Part shown: piece after piece, positions 35,815-43,760 of the stretch | How positions within the stretch are numbered: position 1 is the stretch's first letter | How the letters are laid out: each line of letters opens with the position of its first letter | Source: CALBPI01 sp942491885 | GTDB lineage: Bacteria; Pseudomonadota; Gammaproteobacteria; Steroidobacterales; Woeseiaceae | Length of the DNA: 64,000 nt | Assembly (NCBI GenBank): GCA_942491885.1 | Contig: CALOCQ010000008.1 | Span: forward strand, 744,001 to 808,000 | Direction: 5' to 3' | Notes under the pieces: generated by a model | Seen by the model: the letters and a program-made list of their open reading frames with translations, nothing else | The model's database searches: none | What the model was told of the DNA's origin: nothing | Program-made: the position numbers and the translations under genes

Positions 35815-38034
35815 ATGCGAACTCATAGATCGATGTTAGCTATCGCGATCCTTGCGGTGCTAACAACAAGCGCACAGGCGCAGACGGCCGGACAGGACAA
35901 TGATCGTGAGGCGGCAGCGGCGCTGGACGAAGTCACCATCCTCGGCCAGCGACGTGATGCCGAAGATGTTGCAGGCTCGGCGCACCGGCTCGATGCACAG
36001 GAACTGCAGCAGTTCTCTACCGGCGATGTGATGCGCGCGCTGCGCGCCGTGCCCGGCGTGTACGTGCAGGATGAGGAAGGCTTCGGGCTGCGCCCGAACA
36101 TCGGCATCCGTGGCTCCGGCCTGGACCGCTCGAGCCGCATTGCGCTGCTCGAGGACGGCGTCTTGATTGCGCCCGCGCCCTATTCGTCGCCGTCGGCCTA
36201 CTATTTTCCGACGCAGCGCCGCATGCACTCACTCGAAGTGCTCAAAGGCCCGTCGGCGATTGTCGTCGGCCCGCGCACCACGGGCGGTGCGCTGAACATG
36301 ATCTCAACGCCGGTACCGGACGCGCTGCTGATAGAGGCCGACTGGCGCGTTGGCAGCAACAGCGCAAGCGACCTGGTCGCCCGGGTCGGTAACAACATCG
36401 GGCAATGGGGGTTTTTGCTCGAGACCGTTCAGCAGCAGACAGACGGATTCAAGACGGTTGACGCACCCGGCGACTTCGGCACCGGATTTGAGCTGGAGGA
36501 CTACCTGGCCAAGGCCCGCTGGCGCTCAGCAGAGTCTGCTAAGCTCAAGCAATCGCTGACGCTTAAGGTGTCGAACACGACGCAGACCAGCGACGAAACC
36601 TATCTGGGACTGACCGACGCCGACTTCGCGGCCGACCCCTACCGCAGGTACGCAGCATCACAGATTGACCAGATCAACACCGAGCACGAGCAACTGCAGC
36701 TGAACTATGCGGTCGACCTGCCCACCGGCACGACGCTGCAGCTGACCGCGTATCGCAACGAGTTCGAGCGCAACTGGTTCAAGCTCAACGATATCAACGC
36801 TATCGGTATCTCGGCGATACTGGATGACCCCACTACCTACGCGGCAGAACTCGACATTGCACGCGGTGCCGACAGCGCTATCGATGCGGTCGCCAATCGC
36901 AACAACGCACGCACCTACGAGTCCGAGGGCATCCAGGCACGCGCGATCCACTCGCTGAGCGTTGGCAGCGCCGACATCGACCTGACCTTTGGCATCCGCA
37001 GTCACGAAGACTTCGAGGACCGCCTGCAGGACGATGACCTCTACCAGATGCTGGGCGGCCAGCTCGTGTTAACCACCGACGGCGCGCCCGGCTCCGCGAC
37101 CAACCGCCTGAGCACGGCTGAGGTAACCGCCTACTTCCTGGACAGCAATATCTATATTGGTCGATTCGAGCTGACACCCGGCGTGCGCTTTGAGCAAGTC
37201 GACCTGACGCGGCTGGACTTCGCAACCAGCGACCCGGACCGGACACAAGGCCCGACGCGCGTTCGCGAAAACTCCGTCAACACGACCATACCCGGCCTCG
37301 GGGTTGCCTACGATCTGAGCGATTCGCTGCGCATAATCGGCAGCGTCAACAAAGGCTTTAACCCCCCGAGCCCGGGCTCCGACGCCGGCGAAGAGGAAAG
37401 CCTTAACTTCGAGCTCGGCGTGCGCTACTTCGGCGACCAGTCAAACTTCAACGCCATCGCGTTTGTTAATGACTTCGACAACCTCGTCGGAACGGTCACC
37501 GCATCGACCGGCGGCAACGGACAGATCGGCGATCAGTTCGACGGCGGCGAGGCGCTGGTCCGCGGTATCGAGATCGACGGCGGCTACACGCTGTTCGCCG
37601 ACAGTGACGGCTGGCGCTTTCCATTGACCGCGAGCTACACATGGACCGAGACCGCAGAGTTCCGTTCGTCGTTCGACAGCAACTTCGAGCCATGGGGCAA
37701 TGTGACCTCGGGCGACGGGCTGCCCTACATTCCCGAGCACCAGCTACGCGCAACGGCCGCAATGCAGAACACCCGCTGGCAGTTCAACCTGTCAGCCGCC
37801 TACGTCGATGAGACCCGCACCGTCGCCGGCAGCGGCGATATCGCGGCGGGTACCGGCACCGATTCATTTGTGGTGTGGGATGCACTTGCCGGATGGCAGG
37901 CAACCGAGAATCTGCGCGCCTACGTCAAGGTCGACAACCTGCTCGACCGCGAATATGCCGTCGCGCGGCGGCCCGCCGGCCTGCGTCCGGGCCTGCCTCG
38001 CATTGCTTACATTGGCATTAACTATCAGTACTAA
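35815..38034 (+). CDS. TonB-dependent outer-membrane receptor (siderophore/iron chelate type)
   Basis: 739 residues from the ATG at 35815, the first start giving a clean signal peptide (MRTHRSMLAIAILAVLTTSAQAQ). A plug domain (TGDVMRALRAVPGVYVQDEE, IGIRGSGLDRSSRIALLEDG, VLKGPSAIVVGPRTTGGALN) resembles FecA-type ferric citrate receptors. A 22-strand barrel follows, ending in the TonB-box-receptor C-terminus LPRIAYIGINYQY. It imports iron chelates using proton-motive force via TonB. There is no N-terminal signalling domain. A Fur box precedes the gene and Bfd and bacterioferritin genes follow, fixing it as an iron-uptake gene. Confidence 0.93.
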   Translation: MRTHRSMLAIAILAVLTTSAQAQTAGQDNDREAAAALDEVTILGQRRDAEDVAGSAHRLDAQELQQFSTGDVMRALRAVPGVYVQDEEGFGLRPNIGIRGSGLDRSSRIALLEDGVLIAPAPYSSPSAYYFPTQRRMHSLEVLKGPSAIVVGPRTTGGALNMISTPVPDALLIEADWRVGSNSASDLVARVGNNIGQWGFLLETVQQQTDGFKTVDAPGDFGTGFELEDYLAKARWRSAESAKLKQSLTLKVSNTTQTSDETYLGLTDADFAADPYRRYAASQIDQINTEHEQLQLNYAVDLPTGTTLQLTAYRNEFERNWFKLNDINAIGISAILDDPTTYAAELDIARGADSAIDAVANRNNARTYESEGIQARAIHSLSVGSADIDLTFGIRSHEDFEDRLQDDDLYQMLGGQLVLTTDGAPGSATNRLSTAEVTAYFLDSNIYIGRFELTPGVRFEQVDLTRLDFATSDPDRTQGPTRVRENSVNTTIPGLGVAYDLSDSLRIIGSVNKGFNPPSPGSDAGEEESLNFELGVRYFGDQSNFNAIAFVNDFDNLVGTVTASTGGNGQIGDQFDGGEALVRGIEIDGGYTLFADSDGWRFPLTASYTWTETAEFRSSFDSNFEPWGNVTSGDGLPYIPEHQLRATAAMQNTRWQFNLSAAYVDETRTVAGSGDIAAGTGTDSFVVWDALAGWQATENLRAYVKVDNLLDREYAVARRPAGLRPGLPRIAYIGINYQY

Positions 38035-38105
38035 AATATTGATAAATATACGCTTTAAATCCGTTTTTATTTGGAACTTAGTATTGTTTCGAGCTTTTGA
38101 ACAGT

Positions 38106-38153
38106 AATGCCGGCGCCCTTCCGCTTCGGTGGCTATCAGGGGGCGCCGGCATT
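38106..38153 (+). terminator. Strong stem-loop downstream of TonB-dependent receptor
   Basis: AATGCCGGCGCCC and GGGCGCCGGCATT pair perfectly over 13 bp around a 22-nt loop. No T-run follows, so it may stabilise the mRNA 3' end or assist termination rather than be a textbook terminator. Confidence 0.55.
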
Positions 38154-38166
38154 GCGCCAAATGCTA

Positions 38167-38196
38167 TTGACAATCATTCTCATTTAGGAATAGACT
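38167..38196 (+). promoter_or_regulatory. bfd promoter with embedded Fur box
   Basis: TTGACA (38167-38172), 18-nt spacer, TAGACT (38191-38196). The 19-mer at 38169-38187 (GACAATCATTCTCATTTAG) matches 12 of 19 Fur consensus bases and fills the spacer, so bound Fur would block RNA polymerase. Confidence 0.6.
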
Positions 38197-38205
38197 CAAT
38201 AAATC

Positions 38206-38418
38206 ATGTACATCTGTATTTGCCAAGCGATTACTGACCGCCAAATCGAAAGCGCTGTCGCCGCCGGTATCGACTCCGTCGACCAGCTACGCGACCAGCT
38301 CGGCGTCGCCAGCTGCTGCGGCAGCTGCGAGCCGGCAGCTGCGGAAATCGTCGAGTCCGTCACCCGCTCTGCGGCTGGCGCACCGACCATTTACCGCCCC
38401 GGCGCTGCGGCCAGATAG
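38206..38418 (+). CDS. bfd: Bacterioferritin-associated ferredoxin Bfd
   Basis: 70 residues. MYICICQAITD at the start and LGVASCCGSCEPAA at about residue 31-45 give the four cysteines (Cys-X-Cys and Cys-Cys-X2-Cys pattern) of the BFD-like [2Fe-2S] helix-turn-helix fold. Bfd docks on bacterioferritin and passes electrons to release stored iron when iron is scarce. This agrees with its own Fur-box promoter. The C-terminal tail past residue 58 is not conserved. Confidence 0.94.
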   Translation: MYICICQAITDRQIESAVAAGIDSVDQLRDQLGVASCCGSCEPAAAEIVESVTRSAAGAPTIYRPGAAAR

Positions 38419-38818
38419 ACCGTCGTCAAGCGACGTCGGCTAATCCTTTGCGGCTTAGAGCCGACCTTGGGTCTTGGTTACTTCGACGCTGAACGCTGGC
38501 GCACCCCATCGCGGCAATGACATGGCTCCCCGCTACACTCAAGTCCGGTGACGAGCCGACGCTGAGCTGCTGGCGTCCGAGCACGTTTACAGTGCGCCAT
38601 TACCGTTTGCGAGAAAGCCTGCCTCGGCACCGCTTGACCCTGATAATTAACGACACTCCCGACCAATCATCACCTGATCGCAAAATGGCATGCAAGTGAA
38701 TGGAAATGCTAATAATTCTCGTTTCGCATTGACCGCTTGCATCCGCCGCTAGCGCGACTATCATCCACTCAGACGCAGATGCAACCTGCACCCCATTTAT
38801 GAACCGAAGGCACCCAAT
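38419..38818. other. 400-bp intergenic region, bfd to bfr
   Basis: No convincing gene is seen. The only structure noticed is a Fur-like sequence at 38708-38726. Short open frames here lack ribosome sites and family resemblance. Confidence 0.5.
38708..38726. promoter_or_regulatory. Degenerate Fur-like box upstream of bfr
   Basis: GCTAATAATTCTCGTTTCG matches 11 of 19 Fur consensus positions and shares the AATTCTC core with the two stronger boxes nearby. It lies about 93 nt before the bfr start. Confidence 0.4.
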
Positions 38819-39298
38819 ATGAAAGGCGACAAGAAGCTCCTGGCCCACATGAACGTGATCCTCAAGAACGAGCTAACCGCGATCAACCAGTATTTCCTGC
38901 ACTCACGGATACTTAAGGATTGGGGCCTGGACAAACTCGGCGACTACGAATACCACGAGTCCATCGACGAAATGAAGCACGCCGATGTGCTGATCGAACG
39001 CATCCTGTTCCTCGAGGGCCTGCCGAACCTGCAGGATCTCGGCAAGCTGATGATCGGCGAGAACGTGCAGGAAATACTCGACTGCGACCTTAAGGTCGAA
39101 ATGATTGCGATCCCCGACCTGCGTGAGGCGATTACCTACGCAGAGTCGATCAAGGACTACACCAGCCGCGAGATTCTGGAACGCATCCTCGAGTCAGAGG
39201 AAGAGCATGTCGACTGGATTGAAACCCAGATCGGCCTGATCGAGAAAATGGGCATCCAGAACTACACGCAGATGCAATCGGGCGCGACTGAAGCCTGA
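38819..39298 (+). CDS. bfr: Bacterioferritin
   Basis: 159 residues. The ferroxidase ligands are Glu in LKNELTAINQYFLHS, the Glu and His of HESIDEMKHAD, a mid-chain Glu, and EEEHVDWIE near residue 128-136. The haem-ligand methionine is in IDEMKHAD, so this is a haem-binding Bfr subunit. Twenty-four subunits form a shell that oxidises and stores iron and limits Fenton damage. The start has GAAGG about 9 nt upstream. It pairs with bfd upstream. Confidence 0.96.
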   Translation: MKGDKKLLAHMNVILKNELTAINQYFLHSRILKDWGLDKLGDYEYHESIDEMKHADVLIERILFLEGLPNLQDLGKLMIGENVQEILDCDLKVEMIAIPDLREAITYAESIKDYTSREILERILESEEEHVDWIETQIGLIEKMGIQNYTQMQSGATEA

Positions 39299-39379
39299 TC
39301 GCGAGCGGGCTGGGCTGCCGGAATAGCGTTAGCTAGTCCGTTGTGTAGATCGCCGCGCTCCGCTCGCGATGACACCCTC

Positions 39380-39502
39380 GAGGAGTGACCTATGGTCATC
39401 GCGAGGAGTGACCATAGGTCATTAGGTCATTGCGAGGAGCGACCTGCGGTCATTGCGAGGAGTGACCTGCGGTCATTGCGAGGAGCGAAGCGACGCGGCA
39501 AC
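39380..39502. repeat. Degenerate 23-bp tandem repeats
   Basis: GAGGAGTGACC/GAGGAGCGACC-type units start at 39380, 39403, 39434, 39457 and 39480 (spacings 23, 31, 23, 23), separated by GGTCATTGC. These look like truncated, expanded pieces of the longer repeat that follows. Confidence 0.85.
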
Positions 39503-39713
39503 CTAGCCCCACGGCAAGACGTCATTGCGAGGAGGCGCAAGCCGACGCGGCAACCGAACCCCACGGCAAGACGTCATTGCGAGGAGGCGCAAGCCGACGC
39601 GGCAACCGAACCCCACGGCAAGACGTCATTGCGAGGAGGCGCAAGCCGACGCGGCAACCAAACCCCACGGCAAGACGTCATTGCGAGGCGGCGCAAGCCG
39701 ACGCGGCAACCAA
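39472..39713. repeat. 52-bp tandem repeat array (GTCATTGCGAGG family)
   Basis: Units beginning GTCATTGCGAGGAGGCGCAA start at 39521, 39573, 39625 and 39677 at an exact 52-bp period, nearly identical. A diverged 49-bp unit starts at 39472 with the more usual GCGAGGAGCGAAGCGACGC form. Each unit holds a GGC-GCAA-GCC mini-hairpin and ends CCCCACGGCAAGAC. The array ends against the stop codon of the RhlG-like gene. GTCATTGCGAGG-type dispersed repeats are seen in many bacterial genomes. Confidence 0.92.
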
Positions 39714-39714
39714 A

Positions 39715-40485
39715 TCAAATGGTAGTAGACAACCCACCATCGACAGGAATCACCACCCCGGTGAGATAACTTCCCGCCTCTGACGCCAGATAAATCGCCA
39801 CACCGGCCATGTCGCCGGGCTTGCCGATACGCCCCCTGGGGCAATCGGCAGCGATCTTGTCGCCCATCGTGGCCAGCGTGTGGGCCATCATCTTGCTTTC
39901 AAACGGGCCAGGCGCAATGGCGTTGACGGTAATGTGCCGGCGCGCCAGGTTCTTGGCCATCATTCGTGTCAGATGAATAATGCCCGCCTTCGACGCGGCG
40001 TATGAATAGGTCTCGAGCTCGGACACGTGCAGCCCGTCGATTGAGCCGATATTGATTATCCGCGCCGGCGTCTGATGCGAGCCTGCGGCGACCAGCAAAT
40101 CCACCAATGCCTGGGACAAGAAGAACGGGGACTTCACATTGATGTCCATGATCTTGTCCCAGCCCGCCTCGGGAAATTCGTCGAAAGCCGCACCCCAGGT
40201 CGCGCCGGCATTGTTGACCAGGATATCGAGCTTGCTCTCGTTCTTGCGGATCACGCTCACGAGCGCCTTGATACCCGCCTCGGTGGACAGGTCTGCAGGC
40301 ACGGAAATGCATTCTCCAAACTCCGACAGCCGGTCGGCCGTCTGGTCGCATGCCTCAGCCTTGCGCGCCGATATATAGACTTTGACGCCGTTGCGCACAT
40401 AGCCTTCCGCAATCATTTCGCCGATACCGCGCGAGCCGCCGGTGACCAGCGCTACTTTGCCGGATACATCGAATAAATTGTCCAT
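39715..40485 (-). CDS. RhlG-like short-chain dehydrogenase/reductase
   Basis: 256 residues from the ATG at 40485, with GGGGAG 4 nt upstream. Classical SDR motifs: VALVTGGSRGIGEMIAEGYV at the N-terminus, LVNNAGATWGAAF, the catalytic serine in NIGSIDG, and YSYAASKAG for Tyr/Lys. GDMAGVAIYLASEAGSYLTG and PVDGGL close the fold. The sequence strongly recalls Pseudomonas RhlG, an NADPH-dependent 3-oxoacyl reductase. Likely reduces a beta-ketoacyl or similar lipid substrate. Its 3' end touches the 52-bp repeat array. Confidence 0.9.
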   Translation of the reverse strand: MDNLFDVSGKVALVTGGSRGIGEMIAEGYVRNGVKVYISARKAEACDQTADRLSEFGECISVPADLSTEAGIKALVSVIRKNESKLDILVNNAGATWGAAFDEFPEAGWDKIMDINVKSPFFLSQALVDLLVAAGSHQTPARIINIGSIDGLHVSELETYSYAASKAGIIHLTRMMAKNLARRHITVNAIAPGPFESKMMAHTLATMGDKIAADCPRGRIGKPGDMAGVAIYLASEAGSYLTGVVIPVDGGLSTTI

Positions 40486-40670
40486 GAAACTCCCCTGTCG
40501 CCTAATTCTGGTCTCGCCATGATACAAAACCCTGCGCAGAAACATTGCGGTAATGCACCCGCTTTGAAAGGCCGGCGTCGTGAAATCACTGCATGGCCGA
40601 AAGGCCCGACATCCCTGCCCGCACTGGCTTGACAGCCACCCATGACTAGCTTAAAGTGCCGCGCTCTGTC

Positions 40671-40746
<76 letters not shown>

Positions 40747-40790
40747 GACCCACCTGCCCAGAGCGGGTCGCAGAAAATTTGAAGTTCTTA

Positions 40791-40866
40791 GTCCCCATCG
40801 TCTAGAGGCCTAGGACACCGCCCTTTCACGGCGGTAACAGGGGTTCGAATCCCCTTGGGGACGCCA
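40791..40866 (+). tRNA. tRNA-Glu (TTC)
   Basis: 76 nt with CCA. The acceptor GTCCCCA/TGGGGAC, anticodon stem CCGCC/GGCGG and loop CTTTCAC give anticodon TTC. T-arm AGGGGTTCGAATCCCCT. Probably co-transcribed with the tRNA-Ala upstream and ended by the terminator just downstream. Confidence 0.97.
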
Positions 40867-40875
40867 TATAAATAA

Positions 40876-40906
40876 AGCTCGGTGCCGCAGGTACCGGGCT
40901 TTTTTT
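40876..40906 (+). terminator. Rho-independent terminator after tRNA-Glu
   Basis: AGCTCGGTGCC and GGTACCGGGCT pair (with G-U wobbles) around GCA, followed by seven T. Confidence 0.88.
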
Positions 40907-41163
40907 ATAGGTGGTCTCTAAGCGGACGAGAACCGAGCGGTTTGCACAGCAAACGGCTCCGGGTTCGATAAAGTGCACCAGAATCTGCCGAAAGACGGCC
41001 CAGCGCTTTTTCCATCGTTCCTCCTTCGGGGCTCGATCGCACTCTTCGCCGGATCCCTCTACATAAACCAAACTCGGGAACGGAACCTTGATTCGCATTT
41101 TATCTTGCAGTTCACTACTCGAATCTCCGCGTGCATGTCCCTTTAGAAACGTAGGAAGTCGCC
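40907..41163. other. Intergenic region after tRNA terminator
   Basis: No gene is supported. A small GTTTGC/GCAAAC hairpin near 40949-40963 is the only structure noticed. Confidence 0.4.
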
Positions 41164-42051
41164 TTACAGGTCCAGCTCGTCGAGCGCCCGACCCGTCCGC
41201 TCATAGCCAAGGTCTGCCATCTCCTTCGCCCGGTAAAACTCAAAAAAAGAACAGGCGTCGCGGGGAACCTCGACAACTTTGTCCGGTGCGTAGGCGGCCA
41301 ACTTTAGCCGCGCGATTGATCCCTGCATCACGTCAATTGACTTGGTAAGCAATTCGGCTGCGCCCGGCGAGGCCGGAGTTTCGTCATCGCTGCCAATCAA
41401 GTCTCGGATAAATTCGGAAATGCGCTCACCGTATCCGCTGCTGTCATCGGCCTCGGACCCGGCATCCTGCGCCTGCGGTGGGTCGTAGGACAAAGACAGG
41501 CTGTTCAAGTTGACTGCTATTGTCAGATCAGTGCTGTCGTTCAGCGTTGGTGCGATTGGTATCGGATTGACCAGCCCGCCGTCAACCAGGGAACGACCAT
41601 CGATCTCGACAGGGGAAAAGAGACCGGGAACCGCCGTCGAGGCGTGAATCGCACGAAACAGCGATCCACTGTTGATCCAGATCTCGCGTTGCTCATCAAT
41701 TGCCGTAGCAACGGCGGTAAAGCCCCGATCCAGATCCTCGATGTTGTGGTCGCCAACAAGCTCTTCCAGCGCATCAAATATGCGCTCGCCTTTGAATATC
41801 GACGTCCAGCTGAATGAAAAATCGAGTAATTTGACGACGTCCCTACGCGTCAGTGCGTTGGCCCACTCTGCGTAGGTATCAAGCTCACCCGCTGCGTACA
41901 TACCACCGACTGCAGCGCCCATCGAGGTTCCTGCAATATTCCGGATCTCCAGACCACGTTCTTCGATGGCCTTGATGACACCGATGTGGGCATGACCTCG
42001 CGCGCCGCCGCTACCCAGTACGAGGGATACGGTCTTTTTGTCGCGCTTCAT
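41164..42051 (-). CDS. Patatin-like phospholipase (RssA/NTE family)
   Basis: 295 residues. The oxyanion loop LGSGGARGHAHIG is at the N-terminus, followed by the nucleophile elbow GTSMGAA (Ser) and the catalytic Asp of DGGLVNPIP, completing the Ser-Asp dyad. No signal peptide, so it acts in the cytosol or at the inner membrane, hydrolysing acyl esters of phospholipids or lysophospholipids. An acidic insert (AGSEADDSSGYGER) follows the catalytic Asp. The Shine-Dalgarno is weak. Single gene next to the tRNAs. Confidence 0.9.
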   Translation of the reverse strand: MKRDKKTVSLVLGSGGARGHAHIGVIKAIEERGLEIRNIAGTSMGAAVGGMYAAGELDTYAEWANALTRRDVVKLLDFSFSWTSIFKGERIFDALEELVGDHNIEDLDRGFTAVATAIDEQREIWINSGSLFRAIHASTAVPGLFSPVEIDGRSLVDGGLVNPIPIAPTLNDSTDLTIAVNLNSLSLSYDPPQAQDAGSEADDSSGYGERISEFIRDLIGSDDETPASPGAAELLTKSIDVMQGSIARLKLAAYAPDKVVEVPRDACSFFEFYRAKEMADLGYERTGRALDELDL

Positions 42052-42478
42052 AATAGTTCTCGCGATAGCGCGACCGGCGATGCGAAGATCTGCTTAAGGT
42101 GGAGGAAGGGAATGTTGATGTCGTGCTCCTTACAAGTTTTCAAGCGGCATGAACTGGGGCAATAACGACCACTTACTCATTAATCTTCGCAATAAAATCT
42201 TAGTTCGGAATCAAAGGTTCATGGCCGCTACGCGAAAAGATTGAGACAAATTACTTACCAAGCTAATCGTCTCAGCCAAAATTTTGAGCCATTGAGAGAG
42301 TAACATCGAATTCGGGCACAGCGACCAAAACTACGGCCAACACGTAAGTTGCTGATCAGCAGAGCAATCATAGTGTCGCGGTCCTTAGTCGTCCGACAGG
42401 TTCGGCACTACGCGTAAGTACCTATACCCTTGCCGCAAGGGCTCGCTCACACTTTCCTATCAATGCGGGAGTGGTGTC
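42052..42478. other. 427-bp intergenic region
   Basis: Noticeably more AT-rich than its surroundings, with no supported gene. It contains a 12-bp perfect palindrome TGCTGATCAGCA at 42350-42361, 118 nt before the small membrane gene, a possible regulator site. Confidence 0.4.
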
Positions 42479-42625
42479 ATGCTCGAAACTATTGCGATCA
42501 TCCTTGTTGTTCTCTGGCTTTTAGGCTTGGTCAGCTCCTACACCATGGGCGGATTCATCCACATTCTGCTGGTGATTGCGATCGTCGTCATTCTAGTTCG
42601 CGTCATTAGCGGGCGGCGTCTTTGA
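42479..42625 (+). CDS. Tiny membrane protein of the lmo0937/DUF5670 type
   Basis: 48 residues, MLETIAIILVVLWLLGLVSS then a Gly-rich turn YTMGGFIHILLVIAIVVILV and a basic end. Two membrane helices with a short TMGG link are the hallmark of this small family, common in bacteria and often stress-linked. GGGAG lies 7 nt before the ATG. It abuts the next gene with no gap (TGAATG). Confidence 0.85.
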   Translation: MLETIAIILVVLWLLGLVSSYTMGGFIHILLVIAIVVILVRVISGRRL

Positions 42626-42832
42626 ATGGCAGAGGACCGCGCGGTCGTGGGTATGCCACTATGGCAGCGGGTACTGATTACGGTCATGGCGATGCTCGCT
42701 CTCAGCATCTTCGCAGGACTCGCTTGGCGCGGGTTGTTCAACACCAACATGCCTAGTTATCTCGCTGGCATGGTTGGGGGTGTTGCCGCAGTGCTGGTCT
42801 GGGAGCTGCTACGATGGTTTCAGAAACGGTAA
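42626..42832 (+). CDS. Hypothetical small membrane protein
   Basis: 68 residues with two predicted membrane helices (VLITVMAMLALSIFAGLAW and YLAGMVGGVAAVLVWELL) and a basic C-terminus (RWFQKR). No family recognised. Its ATG directly follows the stop of the lmo0937-like gene, so they are surely co-transcribed. It likely belongs to the same stress or envelope function as its neighbours (inference). Confidence 0.6.
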   Translation: MAEDRAVVGMPLWQRVLITVMAMLALSIFAGLAWRGLFNTNMPSYLAGMVGGVAAVLVWELLRWFQKR

Positions 42833-42912
42833 GCAAGGCGGCCGGCCTGAGTATGACGGGCTCTGCGTGCTGGCCTTGATCTCCACATATTGAATCAGAA
42901 GGAAAGCGTGTC

Positions 42913-43113
42913 ATGAGCCAGAACAGAATCATCGGAATCGTGCTGCTGGTGGCAGGCATCATCGCACTGTATTTCGGCTTCAATGCGACCCAGGCGCCGA
43001 TGGAAGAATTCGGCGAGGCACTGACTGGGCAATATTCTGACAAGACGATGATGTACCTGATCGGCGGTGCCGTGGCCGGTATTGCCGGGCTTGTCATGCT
43101 GCTGCGAAAATAG
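42913..43113 (+). CDS. DUF3185 family membrane protein
   Basis: 66 residues: RIIGIVLLVAGIIALYFGFN helix, a polar loop QAPMEEFGEALTGQYSD, then a second helix MMYLIGGAVAGIAGLVMLL. This is the standard DUF3185 layout. AAGGA lies 9-10 nt upstream. Third of three tiny membrane proteins in a row. Function unknown in the whole family. Confidence 0.85.
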   Translation: MSQNRIIGIVLLVAGIIALYFGFNATQAPMEEFGEALTGQYSDKTMMYLIGGAVAGIAGLVMLLRK

Positions 43114-43185
43114 TAGACGCGTAGCGACGGGCGTCTTAGCCTCGCCACTACGAAAAACCGATTTGGGACGCGTTCGCTGAGCGCG

Positions 43186-43518
43186 CTACTTCCGCTGCCA
43201 GCCGCCGTTGACTAATATCCAGTCGCCGGGCCGCGTCTTCTCGATTGCCTTCTTGCCGGCCAGCGCCTGCACCTGCTCGACGGTGATCCCGTTCTGCCTG
43301 GCGATACGCTGGTACTCGGCCATTCGGCGTTCGTTGACATCAGCGACCAGCGCGACGACATCCGCCGCTGCGCGCTCGACGACGAGGCCAAGCAGACCAT
43401 CGGCCCGCTCGCCAACCAAACCGTCACGCTTGGCCTGCTCCAGATCCGCCGCAAAGACGTTACCGGCCAACAGCGCCAGCATGATGCAGGCGATGCCTGC
43501 GATTCGTTTTGTGTACAT
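43186..43518 (-). CDS. ydbL: YdbL family periplasmic protein (DUF1318)
   Basis: 110 residues from the ATG at 43518, with a signal peptide (GIACIMLALLAGNVFAADLEQ). YdbL features are AKRDGLVGERADGLLGLV, VNERRMAEYQRIARQNGI and a closing DWILVNGGWQRK. In E. coli, ydbL is the last gene of ydbH-ynbE-ydbL, whose products move phospholipids to the outer membrane. The role of YdbL is probably as a chaperone or regulator of the YdbH-YnbE bridge. Its start overlaps the ynbE stop by one base (TGATG). Confidence 0.92.
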   Translation of the reverse strand: MYTKRIAGIACIMLALLAGNVFAADLEQAKRDGLVGERADGLLGLVVERAAADVVALVADVNERRMAEYQRIARQNGITVEQVQALAGKKAIEKTRPGDWILVNGGWQRK

Positions 43519-43700
43519 CAAAACAGGTCACCCTTGTCACTGAACAGGTCATCTAGCTCCCGATCGACCTTGATGAGGATCTCGTGCTTGATATTGACGT
43601 TAAGATTGATGGTGATCGGCTCGTCCGTAGCGATCTTGACGGTCGGCGTGCAGGCGACCAGCGTCAGCACGAGCAGGACGGAAACTATCGAGTAACGCAC
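43518..43700 (-). CDS. ynbE: YnbE family lipoprotein
   Basis: 60 residues from the GTG at 43700, giving a compact lipoprotein signal (RYSIVSVLLVLTLVACTPT). The mature part, PITINLNVNIKHEILIKVD, is the diagnostic beta strand that continues the YdbH groove. An outer-membrane lipoprotein that docks YdbH to the outer membrane. AGAGG lies 10 nt before the GTG. Middle gene of the three-gene operon; 60 nt separate it from ydbH. Confidence 0.9.
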   Translation of the reverse strand: MRYSIVSVLLVLTLVACTPTVKIATDEPITINLNVNIKHEILIKVDRELDDLFSDKGDLF

Positions 43701-43760
43701 CGTGTGTATACCTCTTTGAAGCCTGATATCAGCATACGCCTGTTCGCCACCGCCGGCCAT

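Noticed and set aside
39472..39713. CRISPR array
   Set aside because: Units are contiguous 52-bp tandem copies with no unique spacers, and no cas genes are nearby.
39392..39769. Plus-strand frame encoding Arg-rich repeats through the tandem array
   Set aside because: The 52-bp unit is not a multiple of three, so each copy is read in a new frame; the peptide has no protein-like sense and such frames are known artefacts of this repeat.
40826..41098. Minus-strand 90-codon frame
   Set aside because: Overlaps tRNA-Glu on the opposite strand and its terminator; its start region is the common tRNA-derived artefact peptide.
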